A stretch of 36,653 bases of DNA from CAYMPW01 sp964392725 (GCA_964392725.1 CAYMPW010000014.1:1-36653); one strand, 5' to 3'; counted from the stretch's first letter, positions 8,122 through 16,615 are shown. The notes: generated by a model from the letters alone, not told the origin. Numbers and translations are program-made.

Positions 8122-9483
8122 TTACATAGACGTGATTTCGTCTAACATATTCTGAGCGTCTTCGTTACCTTGTTCAGCTGCTAATGTTAACCAGTTCTTA
8201 GCGACATTAAGGTCTACTCCAACACCGATTCCCCTGAGATACATTTTTCCTAATTGGGTCTGTGAATGTGAATCTCCCGTATTTGCAGATTTTTCAAACC
8301 ACGCTACCGCAGTTTCCACGTTGTAATATCCACGAATTTCATCAAGATATATCAATCCAAGATTGTGCATGGATGCCGTACTTCCCGTACCGGCTGCAAA
8401 TTCATACAGAGAGATTGCTTCCTCTACGTTCTGAGGGACACCGACCCCATTATCATTCATATATCCGCATTGGAAGTATGCGGCGGCTACACCGCTTTCT
8501 TTGGCTTCTATGAAAAGCTTGTATGCTTCAGTATAATTTTGATCGAAACCTGCGCCACGATAATACAGCATACCAAGTTTAAATTTAGAAATGGGATCTC
8601 CCGCATCCGATGCTTGTTTGTACCATTTTGCAGATTCATGGAAATCCTGTTCCGTTCCTTCTCCAACACTGTAAAGATATCCGCACATTTGTTGTGCTTC
8701 AATAACTCCGTTTTCTGCGGAAATGATTAACCATCTTAACGCAGCTTTGGAATCTTGTTCGATTCCGATTCCGTTAAGATATGCCATTCCAGTGCTGTAT
8801 TGAGCCAATGGATGTCCTTGTGCGGCTGCCGCGAAAAGCGATAAAAATGATTCTTCAGCAGTATCAGGATCATTCCAGAGAAGTGTTCCGAGAGTGTATT
8901 TGGATTCTATGTCTCCTGTTGCGGCTGCTAAACGATACATTTCTATTGCCGCGGGGATGTTTTGCTCGGGTCCGTTAAGATATAAATTTCCAAGTCTTAT
9001 CTGCGATTCGAAATCGCCTGCTTCTGCAGCTTGTTTAAACCATCTTTCTGCGACTTCAAAATCTTGTCTTACGCCCATGCCTTGTTCATACATGATTGCA
9101 AGATTATACATTGCAGAAGTATTTCCCTGGGAAGCGGATAATTTAAACCATCTTATTGCTGCGGAAACATCTTGTTCTTCGCATTCAAGTGCTTTGAATG
9201 CAAGCGTGTATTGTGCGTCAGAATTGTTTTCATCGGCAGCGCGTTCATACCATTCGATGGCTTTTTCGGTATTTTTTGGAACGCCAAATCCTTCGTCGTA
9301 CATACGACCGATATAGAACATGGCATCAGAATCGTCATTAGACGCTGCAAGGAAAAACCACTTGAATGCCTCATCGGTATTTTGTTCGGACGGGTCACAT
9401 TCAATGTACATTTTACCTACTTCGAATTGAGCACGGGGTGAACCGTTTTCTGCATCTCTAAGAATCAATTCCGGAATTGCCAT
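8122..9483 (-). CDS. Sel1-repeat protein, about 12 repeats
   Basis: The 453-residue protein is made almost entirely of about twelve 36-residue Sel1-like (TPR-related) repeats with the recurring pattern A-x-x-x-x-G-x-M-Y-x-x-G-x-G-V-x-x-x-x-x-x-A-x-x-W-(Y/F). Such solenoids bind other proteins. It has no signal peptide and no membrane segment, so it is predicted cytoplasmic. It starts with MAIPELI, like the neighbour's MAIDALI, which marks the two as paralogues. It begins nine bases after the previous Sel1 gene ends and precedes the serine protease gene. Confidence 0.88.
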   Translation of the reverse strand: MAIPELILRDAENGSPRAQFEVGKMYIECDPSEQNTDEAFKWFFLAASNDDSDAMFYIGRMYDEGFGVPKNTEKAIEWYERAADENNSDAQYTLAFKALECEEQDVSAAIRWFKLSASQGNTSAMYNLAIMYEQGMGVRQDFEVAERWFKQAAEAGDFESQIRLGNLYLNGPEQNIPAAIEMYRLAAATGDIESKYTLGTLLWNDPDTAEESFLSLFAAAAQGHPLAQYSTGMAYLNGIGIEQDSKAALRWLIISAENGVIEAQQMCGYLYSVGEGTEQDFHESAKWYKQASDAGDPISKFKLGMLYYRGAGFDQNYTEAYKLFIEAKESGVAAAYFQCGYMNDNGVGVPQNVEEAISLYEFAAGTGSTASMHNLGLIYLDEIRGYYNVETAVAWFEKSANTGDSHSQTQLGKMYLRGIGVGVDLNVAKNWLTLAAEQGNEDAQNMLDEITSM

Positions 9484-9492
9484 GATTTAACC

Positions 9493-10143
9493 TTACTTTT
9501 TATTGATTGTTTCCACTGGTTTTCCACAGTGTGGGCATTTTTCCAAAGGCTCTTCAAAACCCGTTTCTGCATTTTCAGAAACGATTGCAGGTCCTTTGTA
9601 CGTATCCATGAATGCACAACTTCCACTCATAATATCGTCAAGCATTTTTTGACAGCATGCGGATTCGATGTCATCTTCCGAAACAATGAGTTTGTCAAGA
9701 GGTCTGGCCTTTAATTTTTCATCTCTTTCTTCGGTAAGGAGAGCTTCTACGCGATCTGCATCGATTGCTGCTCCTTCAAAACCTGTATTTGCTGCGAATG
9801 CAAGCATTCTCATGGATTCTTGGAGGTTTCTTTCAACTCCGATACCTTTTTCGTACATGAGGCCCAAATGATACATTGCACTGGGATCCAATGCCTGTGC
9901 GGCTGCTTGGAGGTACTCGTATGCTTTTGCAGAGTCTGGTTCAACACCATCACCCATAAGATATAGAATACCCAGTTCTCTTTTTGCTCCCAAATGTTTG
10001 TTATCTGCGGCAATTTGGAACCATTTTGCTGCTTCTTTGGTATCTTTAGGGACATCTCCACCGTAAAGATAAATGAGTCCGACCTGATACTGTGCGTATA
10101 TAGATCCTGAGTTTGCCTCTTGAATTAATGCATCTATTGCCAT
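9493..10143 (-). CDS. Sel1-repeat protein with C-terminal CxxC tail
   Basis: A 216-residue protein. Three Sel1-like repeats occupy about residues 14-125. A charged linker follows, then a cysteine-bearing tail with CPHCGKP at 203-209 and further cysteines at 163, 164 and 176, which could form a small metal site. GGAGTGAT lies a few bases before the ATG and is a strong ribosome binding site. It is flanked on both sides by other Sel1 genes on the same strand. The zinc-ribbon-like end is not present in the other Sel1 proteins here. Confidence 0.85.
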   Translation of the reverse strand: MAIDALIQEANSGSIYAQYQVGLIYLYGGDVPKDTKEAAKWFQIAADNKHLGAKRELGILYLMGDGVEPDSAKAYEYLQAAAQALDPSAMYHLGLMYEKGIGVERNLQESMRMLAFAANTGFEGAAIDADRVEALLTEERDEKLKARPLDKLIVSEDDIESACCQKMLDDIMSGSCAFMDTYKGPAIVSENAETGFEEPLEKCPHCGKPVETINKK

Positions 10144-10173
10144 CTAAATCACTCCGATATATCATTCTTAATA

Positions 10174-11079
10174 TTATTCCTTTGCTGATTCCCATTCGTT
10201 CAGTTTTTCAACAGCGCATTCATACCCTTGTTCTGAAGCTATTTTTACCCATTTCAATGCTTCTTCTTCGTCTTTTTCTACGCCAAAACCGTCTTTGTAA
10301 TAACATCCGACATAATATTGTGCGTCGACCATTCCGTGAAGAGCGGATTCCAAAAGACATTTGAACGACATTTCGGGATCTATCGGGAAATCTTCCTCGC
10401 CGAAATAATACATTAAACCCAAACGAAGCATGGATGCGGGATCTCCCTGCTCTGCTGCTTTGGAATACCATTCCGCGGCTTTGTTCCAATCTTTTTTGGC
10501 ACCGATTCCGAATTCCAAACAAACTCCGATTTGAAATTGGGAATACGGGTTTCCTTTCTGTGCTGCGATACGATATAATTTGTATGCTTTTTCTTCGTCT
10601 TTTTCAACACCGAGACCTTCTTGATAAAGGTAAGCCAGACTGTTTCTGGCATCGATATTTCCCTGGTTCATTGATTTTCTAAAAAGATCTGCGGCTTTGG
10701 AATAATCCTGATTTACGCAAATTCCGTCTTGATACGCAACACCCAAATAGAGTTGAGCGTCCGCAACACCTTCTTCGGATCCGATTTTTGCATATTCAAC
10801 CGCACTTTCGGTTGTAATTCCGGTGTAATCTCCGGAAAAGAACATTTTCACAAGAAGAGCCATTGCATCGGCATGTCCCATCTCGGATGCTTTCTCTAAT
10901 TCATTGAATCCTTTTTCCATATCCGGTTCAATGTCCCATCCGTAGAGATATGCCATACCCAAAGCGTAATGGCCGTCCATACTTCCGCTGGCGGCTAGTT
11001 TCTTCACGTCTTCGATATTTGTTTCGTAAGTTTCCTTACCGTTATCGAAAACTATCGGTTTCAATTCTTTGTTGCTCAT
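10174..11079 (-). CDS. Sel1-repeat protein, about seven repeats
   Basis: The 301-residue protein has a non-repeat N-terminus of about 28 residues and then about seven Sel1 units, for example the unit with LYLGVAYQDGICVNQDYSKA. It has no signal peptide or membrane segment. It lies 24 bases after the metallopeptidase gene and 30 bases before the next Sel1 gene, consistent with one transcript. Its function is unknown beyond likely protein binding. Confidence 0.87.
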   Translation of the reverse strand: MSNKELKPIVFDNGKETYETNIEDVKKLAASGSMDGHYALGMAYLYGWDIEPDMEKGFNELEKASEMGHADAMALLVKMFFSGDYTGITTESAVEYAKIGSEEGVADAQLYLGVAYQDGICVNQDYSKAADLFRKSMNQGNIDARNSLAYLYQEGLGVEKDEEKAYKLYRIAAQKGNPYSQFQIGVCLEFGIGAKKDWNKAAEWYSKAAEQGDPASMLRLGLMYYFGEEDFPIDPEMSFKCLLESALHGMVDAQYYVGCYYKDGFGVEKDEEEALKWVKIASEQGYECAVEKLNEWESAKE

Positions 11080-11103
11080 AATATTGTATAGGCAACCATG
11101 TTA

Positions 11104-11766
11104 TTAGGATTGACCCTTAAGATTGATTAAAAATGTGTTGTATTCCTCTTTGTGGGGATATTTATTTTCTTCTTTACGGAAAGCGGAATCGTGAGAACGT
11201 TTGGAAGGTCTGTATCCCTGTCTTAAATGAAGACATTCGTGATATACAACATAGTCTAAAACATCCTCGGGAACATCGGCTCTTTCCAACGCGGAAGAAA
11301 TCGCAACCGTACGAAACATCGGAGAACAATATCCGTATTTTCTGTAATTCGGATGGGTTGTCCATGAAAAATATGCCAAATCGATATCACTGGGAGATAA
11401 ATATCCCGCATCCAATAATCTCTGAACGGAATCCATCAAATCCCGGGATCCTTTGTGTTCCCTTCTGATATTTTTACTTCTGCGCAAGTATAACGGACGG
11501 TTTTTGAGAATGAATTCCGTACTTGTAACCCAATTCATATATTCGGGTCCGTACTCGAAAACTTTTGTTTTGATACCGCGGATTACGCTTTTTGCGAATT
11601 CACACATAACGTTTTCCGGTGTACCTTCAAGGTAATCTGAAATCCAAATGTACAAAATACCGTTTTTTCTTTTCCAGCGAATCTGCATATCTTTCAATTT
11701 TAGAAATGCTACTTCGCAGATTTCATCGGATGCTTCGTTAAAATATGAACTAAGATCGTCAGACAT
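11104..11766 (-). CDS. HExxH metallopeptidase-like protein (YgjP/SprT-type)
   Basis: A 220-residue protein with a zinc-protease motif HECLH (His176, Glu177, His180) in VVYHECLHLRQ. A probable third ligand His192 lies in SHDSAFRKEENKYP. This arrangement matches the YgjP/DUF45 and SprT-like families, whose members are cytoplasmic and linked to protein or DNA-protein-crosslink processing. The N-terminal 150 residues resemble no domain I can name. The start overlaps the end of the ygiQ gene by eight bases, so the two are translationally linked. Substrate unknown. Confidence 0.75.
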   Translation of the reverse strand: MSDDLSSYFNEASDEICEVAFLKLKDMQIRWKRKNGILYIWISDYLEGTPENVMCEFAKSVIRGIKTKVFEYGPEYMNWVTSTEFILKNRPLYLRRSKNIRREHKGSRDLMDSVQRLLDAGYLSPSDIDLAYFSWTTHPNYRKYGYCSPMFRTVAISSALERADVPEDVLDYVVYHECLHLRQGYRPSKRSHDSAFRKEENKYPHKEEYNTFLINLKGQS

Positions 11767-13465
11767 GTTTTCTACCGGGCTTACCTTCGATTACAATATC
11801 TTTCTGTCTCTGTTTCATTTGCATCGAATGTTCGCATTTTATATTTCTTGTATCTTCCATGTCCCTGCGTGTGCGATACATCATTGTCGAATTGGTAGAT
11901 GGAGTGGGCGTAAAGATCTGAACCTGTTCGGGATTGGTTTTCAATTTCTCCCTGGCAAATATGCTGAGTTCTTCCATGTGTTCTTCTTTGCAACCGGGAT
12001 GTGCGGCCATCAGATAGTATGTTAAGAACTGCTTCTTGTCCGCACGGCGACTCGCAGCATCGAATTTTCTCTTGAATTCGAGAAGTTCTCTTCTTCCGGG
12101 TTTTCCCATCATCTTCAAAACTTCGTCTGTTACATGTTCGGGTGCGATTTTCAATTGCCCGGAAACATGATCTTTTGCGATGCATTCGATGTATTCGTCA
12201 CCTTTTGCGGTATCGGAAAGAATCATATCATATCTGATTCCGGATGTAACGAAAACACGTTTTACTTTGGGAATATCCAAAATCTTTGAAAGAAGTTCGA
12301 TTTGTTTGCCATGGTTTATCGGCATTTTCGAACAAATATTTGGATACAGACATCTGCGGTCTTTGCATGCTCCGTGTGTTATCTTTTTGGAACATTCGAT
12401 TCCGTACATGTTTGCCGTAGGTCCGCCGACATCGTATATGATTCCATTGAAATTCGGATCCTTTGCCATTCTTTTTACTTCATCGAGAATGGATTCTTCG
12501 CTTCTGCTCATTACCGTTCTACCCTGATGAACGGAAATTGCACAGAAATTACATTCGCCGTAACATCCGCGGTGGGTTGTGATGGATTGTTTGATTGTTT
12601 CCATCGCTTTTACTTTACCGTCTTTTGCGTAGTACGGGTGAACCTTGTTTTCAAAAGGAAGCGAGTATATTCTATCGATTTCTTCTTCGGTTAAAATGTA
12701 TGATGGGGGATTCTGTACCAAGAATCTGTTTGCATGCATTTGATACAGACCTTTCGCTGTAATCGGATCGTGGTTTTCATAGAATTTTTTGAACATATCG
12801 ATAAATTCACGATCATCTTCTTTGGCATCTTCATAAGAAGGTAAGTGTACATATCCCGGAATCGGATCTGCGGAAATGTAACATATTCCGCGAATGTCAG
12901 TCCAAGGTTTTCCATCACGCATGCGTTGTGCCAGTTCCAGATTGGAACGTTCCGCCATTCCGTAGGTTATAATATCGGCTTTCGCATCGAATAATATCGA
13001 ACGACGAACATCATCTGTCCACAAATCATAGTGTGCGATTCTCCTAAGACTTGCTTCTACCCCACCCAATACAATGGGTTTTTTGTTCTTCGAATATTTT
13101 TTAATCAGATTCGTGTAAGCGATTGATGCTCTGTCAGGACGGCGATTGTTTATTCCGCCGGGAGTAAAATCATCGTCCTGTCTGCGTTTTTTCGTTGGTG
13201 TATAATTTGCAACCATCGAATCGACGCATCCCGCACCGATACTCCAGAAAAGATTCGGTTCTCCGAGTCTCATGATATCGTCGGGAACTGTTGTGTGAGG
13301 TTGGGCAATGATTCCCACGCGGAATCCGTTATCTATCAACCAATGTCCGATTGTAGCGATTCCGCTGTATGACGAATCTATGTATGTATCTCCGGATACC
13401 AAAATGATATCGAGAGAATCCCATCCTCTTGCTTTTACTTCTGAAGGCTCGGTAGGTATGAACAT
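11759..13465 (-). CDS. ygiQ: YgiQ-family radical SAM protein
   Basis: The protein matches the YgiQ family (UPF0313) along its whole 568 residues: an N-terminal cobalamin-binding-like domain, then the radical SAM core with CYGECNFC (about residues 301-308) that ligates the 4Fe-4S cluster. The reaction of YgiQ is not established. I take the ATG at 13465; a TTG at 13468 is directly upstream in frame. The preceding Sel1 gene stops four bases before it and the metallopeptidase gene overlaps its 3' end, so the three are likely co-transcribed. Confidence 0.9.
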   Translation of the reverse strand: MFIPTEPSEVKARGWDSLDIILVSGDTYIDSSYSGIATIGHWLIDNGFRVGIIAQPHTTVPDDIMRLGEPNLFWSIGAGCVDSMVANYTPTKKRRQDDDFTPGGINNRRPDRASIAYTNLIKKYSKNKKPIVLGGVEASLRRIAHYDLWTDDVRRSILFDAKADIITYGMAERSNLELAQRMRDGKPWTDIRGICYISADPIPGYVHLPSYEDAKEDDREFIDMFKKFYENHDPITAKGLYQMHANRFLVQNPPSYILTEEEIDRIYSLPFENKVHPYYAKDGKVKAMETIKQSITTHRGCYGECNFCAISVHQGRTVMSRSEESILDEVKRMAKDPNFNGIIYDVGGPTANMYGIECSKKITHGACKDRRCLYPNICSKMPINHGKQIELLSKILDIPKVKRVFVTSGIRYDMILSDTAKGDEYIECIAKDHVSGQLKIAPEHVTDEVLKMMGKPGRRELLEFKRKFDAASRRADKKQFLTYYLMAAHPGCKEEHMEELSIFAREKLKTNPEQVQIFTPTPSTNSTMMYRTRRDMEDTRNIKCEHSMQMKQRQKDIVIEGKPGRKHV

Positions 13466-13469
13466 CAAT

Positions 13470-14081
13470 TCACATCTTTTTTTCTATCTTTTCAAGATAA
13501 ATAACTGCAGCTTCGTCTCCCGAATCAGCTGCTTCTCTCATCATTGCAAGACCTTTTTCTTCGTCTTTTTCTACGGATTCGCCTAAGTAGGTCATATCTG
13601 CGAGATCGTAGAGAGCGGGTGAGTATCCTGCTTCGTATGCTACTTTGTAAAGACGGTATGCTTCATCAAGATCTGCTTCGACTCCGAAACCTTCGTGATA
13701 CATACTTCCCAATGCTGCGGTGGACTGCGCATCTCCGGATTCGGAAGCTTCTTTGAAAAGATTGAATGCTTTTTCATCGTCTTCTTCACCGAGATAAATC
13801 ATAGCCAGACTGAATTTTGCGGGTGCGTAACCTGCATCCGAAGATTTTTCGTAATATCCGAAAGCTTCGTTTCCGTTCATGACGACTCCGTCGCCTTCTT
13901 CGTACATGCGTCCAAGGTAGTACATGGATGCTGCATCTCCTTTATCGGCTGCGGATTTGAATGCTTTGAACGCTTCATTCAACATTTTTGAATCGGAGTT
14001 TGCATTCTGATATGCTTCATATCCGATGTTAAAAAGTTCCTCTGCGGAACGGGGGTCTTCTTTCTTCTTGAATAATGCCAT
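13470..14081 (-). CDS. Sel1-repeat protein, about five repeats; first gene of the run
   Basis: The 203-residue protein has a short basic/acidic N-terminus (ALFKKKEDPRSAEELFN) followed by about five Sel1 units and no targeting signal. It is the promoter-proximal gene of the leftward run of nine genes. There is no clear ribosome binding site before its ATG, and a CTATAAT sequence about 20 bases upstream suggests a leaderless or near-leaderless transcript. It ends four bases before the ygiQ start. Confidence 0.85.
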   Translation of the reverse strand: MALFKKKEDPRSAEELFNIGYEAYQNANSDSKMLNEAFKAFKSAADKGDAASMYYLGRMYEEGDGVVMNGNEAFGYYEKSSDAGYAPAKFSLAMIYLGEEDDEKAFNLFKEASESGDAQSTAALGSMYHEGFGVEADLDEAYRLYKVAYEAGYSPALYDLADMTYLGESVEKDEEKGLAMMREAADSGDEAAVIYLEKIEKKM

Positions 14082-14155
14082 AATTATTGCATGCGCATTA
14101 TAGATAATAGGTTTCCCCTGTTCTTAGAATATTCAATTTAAAAATTCCTTAAAAG

Positions 14156-14177
14156 TTCTCGGGTATTACCCCGAGAA
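14156..14177 (-). terminator. Hairpin terminator after pyridoxal kinase gene
   Basis: TTCTCGGG (14156-14163) pairs with CCCGAGAA (14170-14177). On the minus strand the hairpin is followed by a T-rich stretch. It starts 13 bases beyond the stop codon of the kinase gene and separates it from the Sel1 run. Confidence 0.7.
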
Positions 14178-14189
14178 GAGATAAATGGT

Positions 14190-15038
14190 TTAATTTTTGA
14201 GAATGTTGGAATAGTCTGCAAGACCTTCTTCGAAATTTACACCGAAACGAATATCGGTTTTTGCATCGAATGTGCGCTGAATACTTCCAACTGTAAAATC
14301 AACAGCGATTTTTACCGATTCGCCCAATGATTTGCCGCGAAGCATCGCACCGATTAATGCGGAACCGAAAACATCTCCTGTTCCGTGGAAATAACCTTCG
14401 ATACGATCGGCGAAACTGTATTCGATTTTACCCGATTCTACATCATACACTGCGGCTCCGAGTTTTCCTTCTTCGAAAGTTACGCCGGTAAGCACAACAA
14501 CATTTGCACCGATTTCACCGATTCTCTGAAGCAATCCTTCGATGTATTCTTTGGTGTAAGGGCCTTCAACATATTCTTCACCAAGCATAAACACGGCTTC
14601 GGTAATGTTTGGAATGATTACATCCGCTCTGGAACAAACCTTTCTCATTCCCGCAGGGAAATCTTTTCCGAATATGGAATAAAGTTCTCCGTTGTCTGCC
14701 ATAACGGGATCGACGAAAATCTTTGTTCCGTTGGGTTTCAAAGAATCGATCATGTCGCAAACAATATCAATCTGTTCGAAAGATCCCAAGAATCCTGAAT
14801 ACATTGCATTAAATCCGATATTTTCGGTTTTCCAGTGTTCTAAAATTGGATTGATATCATCGGTTAAATCACGGTATGTGAATCCCGTGAATCCGCCGGT
14901 GTGAGTTGAAAGAACAGCGGTCGGAATAACGGATGTTTCGATTCCTGCCGCGGAAAGTATGGGTAATGCTACTGTAAGTGAACATCTTCCGAAACAGGAG
15001 ATGTCGTGAACTGCAAGGGCGCGTGTTTGCGGGGCCAT
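14190..15038 (-). CDS. pdxY: Pyridoxal/pyridoxamine kinase (PdxK/PdxY type)
   Basis: A ribokinase-superfamily vitamin B6 kinase. It phosphorylates pyridoxal, pyridoxamine or pyridoxine with ATP to feed the pyridoxal-phosphate pool. The N-terminus LAVHDISCFGRCSLT and the TAVLSTHTGGF segment are typical of the family, IPNITEA is near residue 143, and the catalytic loop HGTGD (218-222) supplies the base Asp222. Length 282 is normal. The gene is divergent from the TPR gene at 15089 with only 50 bases between them, which must hold both promoters. Symbol choice between pdxK and pdxY is uncertain. Confidence 0.88.
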   Translation of the reverse strand: MAPQTRALAVHDISCFGRCSLTVALPILSAAGIETSVIPTAVLSTHTGGFTGFTYRDLTDDINPILEHWKTENIGFNAMYSGFLGSFEQIDIVCDMIDSLKPNGTKIFVDPVMADNGELYSIFGKDFPAGMRKVCSRADVIIPNITEAVFMLGEEYVEGPYTKEYIEGLLQRIGEIGANVVVLTGVTFEEGKLGAAVYDVESGKIEYSFADRIEGYFHGTGDVFGSALIGAMLRGKSLGESVKIAVDFTVGSIQRTFDAKTDIRFGVNFEEGLADYSNILKN

Positions 15039-15088
15039 AATCGTATCATAACATCAACAGATATTAATGTTAAGGGCTATGGGGTATT

Positions 15089-16000
15089 ATGAGACCCGCG
15101 TCTGATGCTCATCTTGAAACCGCACTTGCGGAATACAACGACAAGGTTAATGAATTGGAACTCGGAGGAGATTACGAACAGCTCCTCGAAGCGTACGTGA
15201 ACCGCGGTTCCGTTTTTTCAATGATGGAATCGTACGTAAGTGCGTTGACCGATTTCGATGATGCATTGGATTTGATTGCGGAAATGAATTCCAAAGATAT
15301 TCCTGTAGACGCGGGAACTTTTGTTAAAGCCCACATCGGCAAAGGAACACTGCTTTTCGGAAACGGCGGAGCCGAGATGAAAGAAAGTTACATGCTTGCC
15401 CTTACACGTATAAAAGAAATCAACAGCGAATCCCGTCATTACGACAGAAAAGGTCTTGTTAAAGCCTGCAGAGATTGCGCCGAAGATTTGATTGACGAAA
15501 ACTATCCCGAAGATGCCGTGAGTTTTATCAGTATTATAATTTCAAAAGTGGGCACAAGCGATACCGTATGGGATCGTAACCGTTTGTCGGAAGCATACAA
15601 CCTGCTTGCACAATCATATCAGGACAGAGGAATGACGGATGATGCCATCGATTCCCTTTCCGAGTCGATTATCGTTGCGAAAGATCTGTTGGAAGAAGGA
15701 CAGTTGGATGATACTCTGGGTCTTGTTTATGCATTCATAACCAAAGGTGATTTGGAACTCGAAAAGGATATGACTGAACAAACGATTTCAGATTATAGAA
15801 TGGCGATTATTTTGCTCGAAGAAATGTCCGCACATCGCAGACTTCAGGACGTGGATCTTCTCGTCGGAGTTCACCAGGAATTGGCAAAACTCATGATTGC
15901 TTCGGGTAAGATGGAAGAAGCCGAAAAGCATTTGGTTAAGGCCATGGAACTTAGCATGAACGGTGCCAGTGATTACATCAGTAATAAGAATTCGATGTGA
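15089..16000 (+). CDS. Tetratricopeptide-repeat-like protein
   Basis: A 303-residue all-helical protein of TPR character. Units such as YVNRGSVFSMMESYVSALTDFDDAL, YNLLAQSYQDRGMTDDAIDSLSES and ELAKLMIASGKMEEAEKHLVKAMEL show the A-x-x-x-Y/A pairing of TPR helices. There is no signal peptide or membrane segment. GGGG at 15081-15084 precedes the ATG. Its last 23 bases overlap the 3' end of a small gene on the other strand. Partner unknown. Confidence 0.8.
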   Translation: MRPASDAHLETALAEYNDKVNELELGGDYEQLLEAYVNRGSVFSMMESYVSALTDFDDALDLIAEMNSKDIPVDAGTFVKAHIGKGTLLFGNGGAEMKESYMLALTRIKEINSESRHYDRKGLVKACRDCAEDLIDENYPEDAVSFISIIISKVGTSDTVWDRNRLSEAYNLLAQSYQDRGMTDDAIDSLSESIIVAKDLLEEGQLDDTLGLVYAFITKGDLELEKDMTEQTISDYRMAIILLEEMSAHRRLQDVDLLVGVHQELAKLMIASGKMEEAEKHLVKAMELSMNGASDYISNKNSM

Positions 16001-16232
16001 AATCCGCAGCAGTTTCTCCCTCTCTATTATTCCATATTTCGAAATAATATTCATGGGGTTTTCTGCGCATAATATTCACGATAAAATTGCACATGGTGTT
16101 TCCCATGGTACTTCTGGGTTCCTCCAGAGTTTTGATCATTACAAGCAATCCTCCGAGTCCACAGAGATGTCCGTAAAATACGGGAGAGAATTCATCCTCG
16201 TCGGCGAGTTTGATACAGATACGGTCACCCAT
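15978..16232 (-). CDS. Small conserved-looking protein of unknown function
   Basis: An 84-residue protein beginning MGDRICIKLADEDEFSPVFYG and containing GLGGLLVMIKTLEEPRSTMG. It is not a shadow of another gene: it lies mostly outside the TPR gene and its composition is protein-like. GGAGGGATC sits eight bases before the ATG, one of the best ribosome binding sites in the window. The symmetrical TATA box at 16291-16300 is correctly placed to drive it. It contains two cysteines and no membrane helix. I do not recognise the family. Confidence 0.65.
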   Translation of the reverse strand: MGDRICIKLADEDEFSPVFYGHLCGLGGLLVMIKTLEEPRSTMGNTMCNFIVNIMRRKPHEYYFEIWNNREGETAADFTSNSYY

Positions 16233-16290
16233 ATCAGATCCCTCCGACGTTTGAATTTACGATTTCATTTTTATTTTCATTTCTAAGAAG

Positions 16291-16326
16291 TTTATATAAA
16301 ATGTTTTTGCGTTCCGAACGGAACGC
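16291..16326. promoter_or_regulatory. Symmetrical TATA box with adjacent palindromic site
   Basis: TTTATATAAA at 16291-16300 reads the same on both strands, so it could serve the small gene on the minus strand, the RNA candidate on the plus strand, or both. GCGTTCCG-AA-CGGAACGC at 16309-16326 is a perfect 8-base inverted repeat with a two-base centre, a typical dimer-binding site. It covers the expected plus-strand start point and lies just upstream of the minus-strand TATA box. Confidence 0.55.
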
Positions 16327-16499
16327 CAACCGAATCATAATTTTATCATTCATGATTATTTCCTTCGGGATTTTTTTCCCGTAAAAAACGACTGCCGAAC
16401 AGAATTTACGAAACTATTCCAACAAGAGAGGAATAGTTCGATAAATGACGATGAGGCTAAGTGACCGGAGGGAAAAAATCACGAAGAAATGTTTCTTTT
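16322..16499 (+). ncRNA. Candidate structured non-coding RNA
   Basis: This is the core of the 380-base gap between the small gene and the first adhesin gene. TGATTATTTCCTTCGG (16353-16368) can pair with CCGGAGGGAAAAAATCA (16465-16481) with one mismatch and one bulge, closing a domain of about 130 bases. Inside are CGTAAA/TTTACG (16380-16385 with 16405-16410) and a strong hairpin ACTATTCC/GGAATAGT (16413-16420 with 16430-16437). AGAAA-TG-TTTCTTTT at 16485-16499 looks like a terminator, and a TATA box lies at 16291-16300. A tiny frame of 18 codons starts at 16445 but lacks a good ribosome binding site. I do not recognise an RNA family. The 5' end is estimated from TATA spacing. Confidence 0.5.
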
Positions 16500-16532
16500 A
16501 AAAAATACGGAAAATCAAATAAAAATCAACAT

Positions 16533-16590
16533 TTCTTTGAAAATACAACACCGGTAAAATCATCTGGCTAAAATTTTATTAAATACTAAA
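16533..16590 (+). promoter_or_regulatory. Adhesin gene 1 promoter, duplicated in gene 2
   Basis: TTCTTTGAAAATACAA followed by GTAAAATCAT, TGGCTAAAATTTTATT and AAATAC is repeated almost base for base at 18680-18733 upstream of the second adhesin gene. The AAATTTTATTAAATA core (16571-16585) is the likely TATA box, about 31-45 bases before the ATG. Confidence 0.6.
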
Positions 16591-16615
16591 ATAATGTTTT
16601 CAAATTCAGATTATT

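Noticed and set aside
15044..15072. AACAT...ATGTT inverted repeat between pdxY and the TPR gene
   Set aside because: Five-base arms 13 bases apart are likely by chance in AT-rich sequence.
15963..16286. A 107-codon plus-strand frame opposite the small gene
   Set aside because: It is antisense to the small gene, which has the better ribosome binding site and protein-like composition.
16445..16501. Eighteen-codon frame in the RNA candidate
   Set aside because: No clear ribosome binding site, and its sequence is explained by the 3' side of the RNA stem; it could still be a leader peptide.
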